Of a stretch of DNA of 64,000 nt, positions 24,932 through 36,600 are shown in pieces. Made by a program: the position numbers and the translations under genes. The notes below the pieces were generated by a model. That model was not told where the DNA came from. It searched no databases and worked only from the letters and a program-made list of their open reading frames with translations. Position 1 is the first letter of the stretch; each line of letters opens with the position of its first letter. The stretch lies in NCBI GenBank assembly GCA_008921705.1, contig VFFE01007854.1, positions 1,057,214 to 1,121,213 of the forward strand. Reading direction: 5' to 3'. The stretch comes from Burhinus oedicnemus (taxonomy: Eukaryota > Chordata > Aves > Charadriiformes > Burhinidae).

Positions 24932-26077
24932 CAAGGCAGGAAATAATTTCTCACCTTTTTAAGTGCCACTTGTCTGTGGGTACTGTAAAAATTGTTACAT
25001 CTTGTGGAAGTGCCAATTAGAGACAATAATTACTTGACCTGTCTGCTTTAGCATTAACATGCCTAGAACTCCTTGTCCTTGGCAGCTAGAATTTTTATTT
25101 CTATGCTTATCTGATTTACAAAATACGTTATTTTTTTTTATGGAACCTGATTTAATGATCAACAACAAGGTTGCCCATACTGTAGAATTCTACTCTTTTT
25201 TAAACTAATATTCCTAATGTCTTTATTTCATTTATTAAATTTAAGAATTCCTTCAAGGGTAGTTCAAATGATCATTTTATATCATTTAAAATAATTCATA
25301 TTAACTGTAACTGTAACATAGATTTTACACAAGGTATACTCCTAGATTAAGTATTCTAAAATTATATTGGATTTTCCCATCCCAAGTAGTATTTTCAAGG
25401 AAAATTAAACCAGTCTGTACTAATGAAAACCTAATTTACTTGAACTGTATGTGTGTAAATGATATGAAGTGCAAGGCAGAATTATATTCTCTGACTAAGC
25501 TTTCTGGTGTTCAAGATAAGGAAGGGGAAAAACACCAAAACAGCTAATGCATTTTGACCTATTTCTGCATGTTAACAGATCCCCCTACAATCTTAAAAAT
25601 CATAAAGGTTATTTTTTCTGGAATGCTTTTATGAGCTTTTAATAATTCTCATGTGTAAAATAAAAGTTCTGTTTTAACTGCACATTAGGTACTTTCACTG
25701 GAAAATGCTTCCAACCAAATTCTATGGGGTTTTTTTTTAACTAGTATAGAATATTTTAGAGTTTTTTTCAGAACTATTCAACACCACTTCTGTCTAAAAA
25801 AGTGTATGCATAGGTGGGTGTTGATTAATGGTGCTAAAAACACTTTGTGTGGGATCTTATGCTAATTACCCTTTATACCCTAACCTGTGTCAATTTTAAC
25901 AATCTAAATTAGCATTTTCTCTTAGGACGAGAGGAATGTGAGAATTGTGAAATTGGCTCAGTAAGCTGAATTAACAGTGTGAAAATTGAGATGTTCTGTC
26001 TTTCCATATTAACATCTGCTGCTTCTACTAAATGTGATGTTCTAATCTAAGTGATGGAGACGTTACCCCACCCTCTT

Positions 26078-26122
26078 GGAGAAAAAAAAAAAAAAAAGAC
26101 AAAAAGAAAGAGGAAGAAAAGA
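26078..26122. repeat. polypurine tract
   Basis: An A16 run followed by AAAAAGAAAGAGGAAGAAAA. It is all purine on the plus strand except for one C at 26100. Confidence 0.85.
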
Positions 26123-26963
26123 TGGGGTGGGGAAAGAGAAATAAAAATCTTGCCACATTGTAAAAAAGTGTAATTGGTGACAATTGTTATCGGCAGTTCC
26201 AGGTAATCATGTCTGGAATAATGGATTTTTGACATGCAAGTCTTGAAAATTGGTTGCATTATTGTTGATGCAAATAGTTTAGTTTCTTTCCTATTACTGC
26301 TGTAGTATAATGGAACACAATCTTATAGGCAGTGGGTGATACAGAGAGCATATTGCTCAGAGAAAATCCTGATTACAAATGGTTCCATTTGGTTTATTTT
26401 ATATTCTAATAGGAACATAAGTCTTTTTGGGTTCATTACATTATTAAAATAAAACCCCACATTTCTGAAGAGAATAGGAAGTTTTTATCATTGTTTCTTC
26501 TTCTAAAATACTGTGGGGATTATTCAGATTTTAAGTCTTAGACATTGAGTTGATAAACAGCTGTAATCAATGGCAGTGAGAAGAAATTTGTGTTTTCAAG
26601 ATATAATGATATCTTCCAGACTTGCGAACTGCCCATTGTTGCTCATTATTATCATAATCAATACGGCCTAAATATTTCTGGCCTGCCAGAATGGCATTTG
26701 TGTAAGAAGCAGCATCCAGGCAGCAGAGACTCGCTCCCGTTGAGTGCAAGTCAAACTGCAACATCCTACGGGCTGGACTTACGGTGCCTGGCAGCATGAG
26801 GCTGGAGTTAAAAACACCTAAATCCAGTTGATGTTTAAAGATTCAACTTTGTTCCTAGAATTCAGGCACTTAGAAATTAAATAAAAATAAAAATACAGAT
26901 ATCTAATGACTCAACAACAACAACAACTGGAAAGGCATTGTAAGTATTTGGATGCAAAGGAAA

Positions 26964-27616
26964 GAATCATAGAATTATAGAATCACCTATATTGGAAGAG
27001 ACCTTTAAGATCATTAAGTCCAACCATTAAGCTAACACTGCCAAAACCGCCACTAAATCATGTCCCTAAGCACCACGACTACCCATCTTTTAAATACCCC
27101 CAGGGATGGCGATTCCACCACTTCCCTGGGCAACCTGTTCTAATGCTCGATAACCCTTTCAGTGAAGAAATTTTTCCTAATATCCAATCTACACCTCCCC
27201 TGGTGCAACTTGAGGCTGTTTCCTCCTGCTCTATCACTTGTTACATGGGAGAAGAGACCGACCCCCACCTCTCTACAACCTCCTTTCAGGTAGTTGTAGA
27301 GAGTGATAAGGTCTCCCCTCAGCCTGCTTTTCTCCAGGCCAAACCACTCCAGTTCCCTCAGCCACTCCTCAGAAGACTTGTTCTCTACACCCCTACCAGC
27401 TTCACTGCCCTTCTCTGAACACGTTCCAGCACCTCAATGTCTTTCTTGTGGTGAGCGGCCCAAAACTGAACACAGTATTTGAGGTGGGGCCTCACCAGCA
27501 CTGAGTACAAGGGGACAATCACCGCCCTGGTCCTGCTGGCCACACTACTCCTGATACAAACCAGGATGTTGTTGGCCTTCTTGTCCACCTGGGCACACTG
27601 CTGGCTCATATTCAGA
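26964..27616 (-). mobile_element. CR1 LINE, 5'-truncated 3' fragment
   Basis: On the minus strand this is the end of ORF2 and a long 3' UTR, finishing in imperfect octamers (ATTCTATAATTCTATGATTC) at about 26964-26985. The frame on the minus strand from about 27616 down to 27385 encodes [36 protein letters not shown] and [16 protein letters not shown], the CR1 ORF2 C-terminal region. It is the same subfamily as the minus-strand copy at 47467-48789, sharing the long 3' UTR with CTTGTTACATGGGAGAAGAG and TCTCTACAACCTCC on the plus strand, but it is truncated about 700 bases earlier. Open frames read on the plus strand over this segment are antisense artefacts. Confidence 0.95.
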
Positions 27617-28697
27617 GGTGGGTGATGCCATGTTAACTTAGCCTTAATGGGACCAAGGATGATCATGGCTGGTTGGTAAAACCTGCTTCCGCAGGGCTGC
27701 AAAGCCCTGTGTGTCCTGGCTGGGCAGGAGGATATGGAAGCACCAGAAAGATGTCATTCCCAGAGCCTGCTTCCAGCTCACAGCTATTTCATAACAATGA
27801 GCACAGCCTGAACTTTCAGAGCAAAGGGAAGTGTTGGCCAAATTTTGGTTCAAGGCCTCAGTTGTCATCCTTCACTGCTTGGCAGGAAGGAGAGAGGGGA
27901 AAGAGTTCCCCATTTCTATCTTCCTTACTGCTTTCGCTCAAACTTGTAAGAAAGATAGAAATAATGAGTTTGGCCCCCAGTCATCACTTCATTAAAATAA
28001 AAATCCTTCCTGACAGCCCAAATGTGATCTTTAAAATCTTATTACTTGTCAGAATACACTTTTGTCCTATTTCTAGCCAAGAACAATTTAAATGATTTCT
28101 TTTTATTTTATTTTTTCATCCCTGCAGCATCACTATATACAGCCCTTCAGAATCATTGTATCACTTTCCAAGAATTCAGTTCAAATTGAATTTTCAGATC
28201 TTAAAGGGACTCCTGACAAAACAGATTACAAATAAAAAAATACAGAAGGCAGCATGGTTACCCCAATTATGGTAGTTACATTCATGCTTCTTTGTAAACT
28301 AGCACAATCCAAGAGATCAACAAAATAGTTTTGAAGCGTCTGGCCGAGCGAAAATGTAAATGAGTTGTCATCCCATTGGTATTTTAGGGTTTAAGCATGT
28401 ACTTCCATTAGACACCTGCTTAAGTGTTTATCTGAAGTAGCACTTCAAAATGCAAGCATCACTCCAGCCTGAGTTTTGCTTATTAGAACTAAATTTATGT
28501 GGCCTTCAAGCAGAGCCCAATGCATGAACCCCACTCTGTACTTGCTACCCCAGAGTGTCAGGCAATTTACAGTGTTCAGGGAAACGTCAACTTTAGTGCT
28601 TTTTTATTAAGATGCATAATGACCCAGGCAGGGCACCAGGAGCTCTAATACAGTAACAGATATTTATGGACCTATGGCTGAGTTACAGGTCTCTTTT
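27617..28697. other. unique non-coding sequence
   Basis: No repeat or gene recognised. The 140-codon open frame at 27673-28095 has no recognisable domain. Confidence 0.5.
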
Positions 28698-28758
28698 ATG
28701 GTTGGACTTGATGATCCTAAAGGTCTTTTCCAACCTAAATGATTCTATGATTCTATGC
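28698..28758 (+). mobile_element. CR1 LINE 3' tail fragment
   Basis: ATGGTTGGACTTGATGATCC, then AAAGGTCTTTTCCAACC, then two octamers (ATTCTATG) make a complete CR1 3' terminus. The insertion is tail-only, about 60 bases. Confidence 0.9.
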
Positions 28759-31700
28759 TTTAGTCTGCTGCAGAGCTTACACCAAGTTTGTGGCAACTAA
28801 GCATACAGGCTTACGCACCATGATTTGCTAGTTTCTTGTCCAACTCTATGAGTTGATTGTTACTAAACATACTGTTTACATTTTCTTTGATCATTGCTTG
28901 AACATCTGCAATACGAGTGTTGCTATAACCTGACAATCAGATACTGGTAGACATAAAATCAATTCTTAAGCACCTGTGAATTTTCGCTGGTTTCTTCTGC
29001 TTTCTCTTCAAGAACGATAAAAGTGATAAATTGCAGCTTAGTTTGTCACCAGAAGGGTTTTCTTCCCAAACACCCAGAAATGCTCAACAGTATCATATGC
29101 CATTCCCACCCCATGATCCAAGACAAATCTTTTCCTGCACGAACAGGTAAGTCACACCTTTCAAACCACTTTCTTCTATTGTTGAATATCACAATTCATA
29201 CTGACTAGTCATTGGACCTGTCCATCAACTGGAAGCCGATTGATATATATAGGCCAGTATCAGCTTTGGTAGTTCATCTGCTTTCTCCTTACAAAGTTCA
29301 CATAGTCCCACCCTGGGCAATCACTTGCCCCTAAAACTATCCGTGGTTAGCATCTCTCCAGACTGGGATATTTAATCAATTATGTCCAGAGCTGTGACAA
29401 GAAGATGTCATATTGCATGTGTTTCAGTGCTGAACCTATTTGGAAAACTTGATTTTTATTAAATATATCTGATTTATGTTCTAGTCTCTTGGGGGTGAAA
29501 AGGCAAATTAATTTAATAATAGATTCACTTTCTACCAACATCTGTTTGCAATCTGGCCAGGCTGTTATAAATATCACTTCTCTGTGTATCAAAATGAAGT
29601 CTTGTATTATGCTGAGTTCTAGAAAAGATTCCAGAGCCCTTTCTCTTGGGAAGGATTTTATTTTATTTTATTTTATTTTATTTTATTTTATTTTATTTTA
29701 TTTTATTTTATTTTATTTTATTTTATTTTATTTTATTTTATAATTTTATTTTCTAGAGTTAAACAATATCACATTTGGAACTTTAAAACCAGTGATTTAC
29801 CATTCCCCATACGGTAACATATGCAATGGTACTACCTTGTTGCAAAGGGCTGAAGAAATTAGGAAAAAAAGAAGCCAAGCCAAATTTATACATTTTCCCC
29901 CCTTCTCTTGGAAACCAAAGGAAATCAACCAGTCCAGTTAATCCAGTTGCTTAATTTTTCTGTTCTTTGCATCATGGTAATGTTTAGGAAGAACCACAAT
30001 TGGTAGTAGTCCAAGTGGTAGAACTAGTCCAAACAGAAAGGCTGAAGAGATCACAACCTCAGTACTTTCAGATGTTGGGCATCATCACTAAGCAAATCAC
30101 ATCAACTCATGAATCTCTGCAATGCTGATGAAGAACATGTCCTCAAACACTTTGTCAGATTGGGGCCACAGCTCTCAGATCTTTGAAGTGTTAAGACCAG
30201 AAGAAGCATTCCAGAACAGAGCAGAAGTAGCTATGGCTGCAGAAGATATTAAAAACAGGGAAGGGCACTTTGATTTTTAGAGAGGTTTTTTTGGTGGTGG
30301 AGGTCCTGCTTCCAGTCTAAATACCTGAAGTGGTATCCCTAAGCTTTCCCTTAATTAGTTAAGACATTAACCTGTTGGGTGTTATTTGTTCTTCTGTCTT
30401 TCTGCTGATGGAGAAACCTGTGTCATTTAGTGGGACTGTTATTTTAGAAAGGTTGCTTTGCCATTTATGTTGAGGAAAGCCAAGACAAAGCCAAAGACTC
30501 AACAGTCCAAGCAGAAAGTAACAAGGTGCATGATAATTGTGGGTCAGTTCATTCCACAGACTCATCCCACACCTCCTGCTTTCTCTTTCTCAGTATAAAA
30601 CTGTTCCCTTGTACATGAGAGGTGAAGTTATCACCCTCCACTCACAGTTAAACCAGTCTGCACCTGGTTTGTTGAGCTGGTCAGGGAATGAGGCCTGAGG
30701 AGCTGGACCCAAACAGCAATTCTGTTGGAAGTCGCTGGAGGGGAGAGAACGTTCAATGCAACCTGAGCTCTTTATGGTCCCTTGGAAATAATTACTATGT
30801 TCTTTATCACTTAGCATTTCCAAGGCAAAAAGGAATTGCTACTGGGGCTCAGCCCATGGTTTCCAAAACAGATAAATTTTCACATCAGTGAATTGGTTTG
30901 GCTTCCTAGTTCCACAGTTCTTTGCCCTCTCTGTAAATTCCCTCTGTCTGATTTCTCTGTCCTCTTCACAGATTTTACTTTTCCTCTTCTCATCTCTATC
31001 ATTTAACATTTCTTTCTTCTCTCCCACCCCCCACGCAATGTGAAATTCTTGCTTCTGGCCCTTCTTTTCCAGGGCCTGGAAGAGTCATCACCGGAGAAGG
31101 TAAGAGTTGCTTCTGACTCCCTTCAGAGTTGAACACTCCATCTATTTTTTCAGCACTATCTTCCAGCCTTGAAGCATTTATTTGCCTCTTGAATTAGCAA
31201 TTTCTTATCAACTTTTCTCCTGAAAGCTCTTTTCTACTTTTATGTGCTCATATAGCATCACTGGCTTTAAGAGGACGTTACAAAGTACTACAGTAATGAT
31301 CATAGTAAGAGTCTTACATTTTTTTGTAAGAACAAGATGAGTCCTCAGAGCTACACCATCTCACACCTTTCCTTTTTCTTCCACTGCATCTCTTATTTAC
31401 ACATTTTTGCCCCCGTTGTGCAAACTGGTATAGTATTTTCCTGCAAACCTGTCTCTCCTGATATCATTTCTGGCATTCCTTCACTTTTTTTCATCTCCGC
31501 TATTGTGCTCAGTGTTCAAATGCATCCATCTGGAGAGCTGGTTAGGAAACATAGGCCAAAGTGCCAGAGGTAGAAAGACAACCCTGCCAGCTCTTGCTGG
31601 CATGAAAGACTTGCACCGCCCTCTTCCATGTCTCATGACGTCCAGTCAAAATCAAAAGCTGAACAAGGATCTCAGGCCAAACTGACTAAACAGAAGCAAA

Positions 31701-33390
31701 GGTAATATGAAGATGATGCACATCAAAGGATATGACTTCTCGACACATCTCTCAGCATCCACATGATTTGTTTCAGGTTGTTACCATTGTCTACTACTTA
31801 AAATCCTTTTGCATTCCTGGATGCTCAGTTGCCTTGGCAGCAAAACATGTTATCCCAACACGTAGCTGGCTATTAAACTGCGTGTGTCTTACCAACCTCT
31901 GACTGAATACAGAGTGTGCCATCAAAAAGAATGAAATCCCATGAGCTGAGGAAACAAAGCAGAACAAAAGCTCTCCAGATCACTACAAGGAAAAGAGGAA
32001 GAGTTATCCGGTCGTGGCAACCCATACTTCCACTCAGTTCTTTCCTTGTGCCTGTATGTAGGGTTTGACTGGACGCTGTGCAAAATTCTTACCAAGAAAA
32101 ACATTAGAAGAGCTCATAGCATTACTGTTTCTCATTATATTTAATTGGTAAATTAGTGCCTTTGTATTTTAAGCTAGGATTGCAACAGGGAATCTCATCT
32201 AAGCAAAGGCACTAATTAAAGATCCCTGGAGAAAATATACAAGTAACATTGTTTAAACTTCACCTTTTGGTTCCCCCATCACAAGGAACAAGAGAAAGGA
32301 AGGAGGCAGTCACTCTCTGAGGCAGAGAAGGAGCACATATCCCAGATTAGCTTCTCTGAGGGACTTTGGAGCCTTAACTAATATCAGAAATGGGAAAGCT
32401 GTGGCTCCCAGGATTTCCTAGGTGTGTCAGAATCTTACAGGATGGCTAACCAATCCCCACCATAATCTTCATGCTGAAAGAGCACTGTTATTGTAAAGGC
32501 ACTTTTAATTATTATTTCTGTTTGGTTTTCTTATTTTTGCACTTGCATAGGGAAAGTCTAACTTTGAATGCTCTGGCACAAGGTGAGCACCCTGCTGCTT
32601 CCCTCACAGCCAGTCGTTCCTCAAGGCTAGACTGCACTTCCCAAGCATCCTTCACCTAACAGGATGGGGGAAAGTGAGGTCACGAGTGTCTGTAGCTGCA
32701 AAATTCTGGTTGTAAGGAAATAATGTTAATTGCCCAATTGCTGAGAAGTTTCTCTCTTGACAAGTGTTATCCTGAGTTTCTTTGGCAAACGGTAAGATAG
32801 TGGATAAAGAGTCTGAAATACAGGGATCTCCACAAACCCACCTACCACCTGCAGCCCATCTGCTTAGCAACAGTGGGCACAGTGAACTAAATGTTTGAAG
32901 CTGTATTTAACGTATAGCTGAACAAAAGCAAACTCCTAGTCCTAACACGCTACTTCCCAGACTCCAAATTTATTTAGGATTGACCTCACAGCCCTGAAGC
33001 ATGGTTTCTCTCTATGTGGTCCTGACCATGACAATGCGACATGATGCTGTTTAGCAGCACAGGACCAGAACAGTTTGCAAAATATGTAGAAATTTAGGAT
33101 TTTTTTTCTTTAAGAGGTGGATTTCTCCTGTGAAATCTCTTCCCCATACCATAATAATAACACCTCAGTGTACTGATTTTGGCTGGGCATTGCTGTAGTT
33201 CAATACTTCTTCAACTTTGTTTTCCTTGCATAGTTTTTTCCAGCCCTGACAGACCACAATTCCATGAGGTGCCACCTGACAATTTGAAGCCATTTGGATG
33301 AATGTGACCTGAGAGTGCAAAGATTTTGAAACAGGTGAAGATTAGTTACGTGGGATTATGAAGAGGTAGATGAGAAATGAATGGAAAGTC
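28759..33390. other. unique non-coding sequence with exon-like segments
   Basis: No gene is recognised. Two segments with strong splice consensus on the plus strand (29013-29146 and 31073-31099) are described in the findings. The (ATTTT)n microsatellite at 29655-29740 is the main repeat. Confidence 0.5.
29655..29740. repeat. (ATTTT)n microsatellite
   Basis: Eighty-six bases of perfect ATTTT pentamer, about 17 copies, without interruption. Perfect purity over this length implies recent expansion and probable length polymorphism. The FILFYFILFY peptide in a plus-strand frame here is only the translation of the repeat. Confidence 0.97.
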
Positions 33391-33620
33391 AACAGACCCG
33401 GTTTGACCTCCATTCTGCCAAAAAACCCCACCCTGTTGTATGATCTTGGACAAATCTATTTAAGTCTTTGTTCTTTCTTTGTTGGCTTTGTCCTGTCAAA
33501 CACAATACTCTCTGGGACGAGGATTGGGTTGTTTTTTTTTCCTGTGTCTGTACAGTGTCTAATACAAGAAGTTCCAGCCTTGGTGGAAATCTTCAAGTGG
33601 AATTGCAAGAATAGTAATTA
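33391..33620 (+). repeat. MIR-like ancient amniote SINE copy
   Basis: Blocks occur in consensus order: GACCCGGTTTGACCTCC (the GCCTGGGTTCGAATCC region), TTCTGCC, GTATGATCTTGGACAAATC (the GTGACCTTGGGCAAGTC region), CTGGGACGAGGATTGGGTTG (the TTGGGGCAGGGACTGTCTT region), then TGTCTGTACAGTGTCTAATA and a tail that resembles GGGGCCTTCAGGCACTAC...ATACAAATAATA. The last blocks are, from memory, shared with SINE copies in turtles and crocodilians. The copy is old and interrupted by small indels. Confidence 0.55.
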
Positions 33621-36600
33621 TGGAGTCTTTGTATCCAGTGTCACAAGCCCTTAATGAGTTAATAGAGAAGTGTCAGTAGTAATACTGAAGGAAGGACAAC
33701 AGATACAGCCAAGAGGGGAAAGAAAACCACCTTCAGTGCTTGAAAAATCCATAATAGAGGAAGAGTTTCTTGTGGAGTCTGTTTTATTTAGACAATAAGA
33801 CATTTGTTCAAATTACAATAGACATTCAAACACTTCTTATTAGAAACTTTAAAATCCTGAAGGAAGCTTTTATTTTCTTTTTTCCATTGAAGTCTGCAAG
33901 AAAGGGAGAAAGGTTCTCGCTTTCTTATTGCCCTGAGAGAGAGTTTTCTACCAGCAAGTGAAACATTTGTTAAAGATAAGGTTTTACTTTTTAAATCAAA
34001 GTCTTTTGACCATACCCATTGTTTATAAACATTTTCCAGTTTCGTCAGTGTCCTTGCCTTTTTCTAAAAAGCTGCAGTTACTCAGAGTGGAAGCTAACAA
34101 TGGGGCTCTGAGCAGTGCAGTGTACCAAATGCATTGTACTGAATACCCGCGTGTATCTGAGAATGATGAAAATGATAGAACCTAAGTTTGTACTGCTGGA
34201 AAGAAAAGCATACAATTGTGCAATTCTATTGATATAGAAATGTACTTTGGGTTCACAGGCTAAGCCTGATGATGGGGAATGAATGTGTTTACATATCTTA
34301 ATTTCTTTGAAGCAGAATGTTTACCATTTTAGCTCCTCACTATGAATAGAGAGCAGGGCTTATGTGGTCACTGAAAGCAACAAAGGATTTCAATGAGTTT
34401 GTAGCATAATTTCCCCGAGCTTTCAGGATAGTACAGCAGTAGGAAAATAGCACATCCAATAAGCTGCTTTTTGTGAGAAAGCTGGAGTTAGGAAAACATG
34501 GACTAGGAGAAGGATCCTGCAAACGCTTATACTTGTAAGTAGTTCTAATGCTTTTATGGTTCAGGGCCATAAGCACATAAGCATGAAGTGTTTGAGAAGT
34601 CCAATTCACTTCAGTTGGACCACTTACGTGTTTAAAGTGGACATATGCTTGGTATTCTGCTGGGCTGGCATGCCCAATCTGATACTTACAGTGGAAAATG
34701 AGGAATACATTAGATCGTCATGAAGGGAAGCAATTTCCAGGACAAAGGGATTAGACTACAGGAAATTCCTACTCTTGTGGGTAAAAACTAACTTGCAACA
34801 TTTGTCTTTAAAAGTTTCCAAATGGATAATATTTTCAGCAGCAAGTGATGTCAGCATGAGTTTATTATCACTTTAAAATACCGGGAAAGGGTAGGATAGT
34901 GCCCCCTTCCCTGAGTGACCCCACTGACATTCACAGGAGTACGAACAGGCCATGAATAACTCTGCTGAACATACCCTGCGTCCCTCAACGTTCTCTGCCC
35001 CTCTCGGGTACCTTCCTGCTCACCTGAGAATATCACGGCAGAAATATTTCTGGAGAGCCACTTCTGGAGCCGCATCCATGTCATTTACACCCTCCACATT
35101 CTAAACCCATGTGCGTACCTGATGCTGCTCCGTCTGCCCTCCTCCTGTAATTGAAACTAAATAATGCTGTGGTTTATCTGGTGATATTTGTCACATTTCA
35201 GAATAAAGGGGGGGGGCAACACTTGCAGCACCAACCTGGAAAGGTAGAATAGATGCTTGGGCAGGAAGAGGATGCCCAGATCTCATAGATCACAGGCTAC
35301 TTGCCAGTACTGCCTGGCCCAGGAGGTACCTAAATAAGGTGGCGTCCGCATTATAGGGACTCCAGACTGTGAAGATATCTGAAACAAAAGAATGGTTTCT
35401 TCAAGCTGTGCCACAAGCCTGTCATAAAGCATTTCATATCATTTGCCTTCACCAGGATTCCTGGCTCTAACTTTGTCAACCACAACATCTTTGGCATACC
35501 AAGAAGTCTGGGCATGGGTTTGGCCCCTTATTGGCTGAACTACATTCAACACAGAGCCAGAACTGGGAATACACATGAAGCATCATATATCCCAAGTGTT
35601 TTCTTAGTCCTAGGGCCAGGTGGGAGCTCCTGTAGGTCGTTGGGGAAGCTCCTCGTTTACCCCATGCTCCTCTGCTGTCTAACCAGCTCCTCTCGGCAGA
35701 GCGCTCCAGTGGGGAGAAAACCCCATGGGATGGGGCTTGTCAAGAGACAGGGTTGAAGTTGCAGACTTGGTTCTTCTCCAGCGGTATATGGAAACAGGGA
35801 AGTTATTTGCCCTTTCTCCCTGCCCCATATCTTCACCTTTTTGGCTTCAGAGGGTCCCTGATGCATCTGTGCAAGAAGAAAGATTCGCTCGGTTCTTAAG
35901 ACTCATAGCTTCAGGATAATCTTTTAGTGATATTTTCTGGAAAAAAAAGAGCACACACCTTGTCCTGCTTGACGCAGTTAAGTATCCCATGTCAGCGCAA
36001 CTTGCTAGAGCCACTATAACATAACAAAACATTAGATTATCCATCCTTGGTCCTGTTCCCTTATTCTGCTTCACAAAATTGGAGAACAAGGTCTGGTGGT
36101 GGTTTTGCTTTGTGTTTTTGAAGATATTTTATTTATCTGTGACTGTCTGCATCGCATTTGGAAATGCAATTAGCTTCATGTATGTGGACTGTTGTCTGCA
36201 GACATCAGGTGCTAAGAAACAAACTGCGAAGAAAATTCACGACAGCTATTGGCTCTCTCGCACAGCAGCTGGCTGAACAGATAGAGGGTCGGGGTTTCTT
36301 TTTGGAAGTGGACAGGCCTTTGAAGTCAGCGAAATAACTCTCCTGGTTTAGATTCAATTTTCACTCAATTGCTGGTCAGATTAGCTGTAGGACTGCTAGT
36401 GTCTTACCGGTGATGAGCTAAAGCAATTAGATGCCTGAAGCTTGTCATCTCCTTGTTAACAGGCTTCTGGGTATGCCTGCAGCCCCCTTATTTGCAGAAG
36501 ACTGTAATTCAAATGACATCTGTGAGTTATTTATAGGAAACCGGTACTGGAGCTGTAACCCATATAAAATCAGCCTCTGTTTTAGTTCCCTGACTGAGCC

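Larger units (their letters stand above)
19561..26963. other. unique non-coding sequence
   Basis: More than 7 kb with no interspersed repeat that I can recognise and no supported gene. It contains A, T and pyrimidine tracts (20622, 21961, 24888, 26078), an exon-like segment at 22167-22292 (see findings), and a stretch at about 26590-26790 that resembles conserved regulatory DNA. The 110-codon open frame at 20885-21217 has no domain that I can name. Confidence 0.5.

Noticed and set aside
24790..25026. Phe-rich and Lys-rich open frames
   Set aside because: They translate the polypyrimidine tract at 24888-24931.
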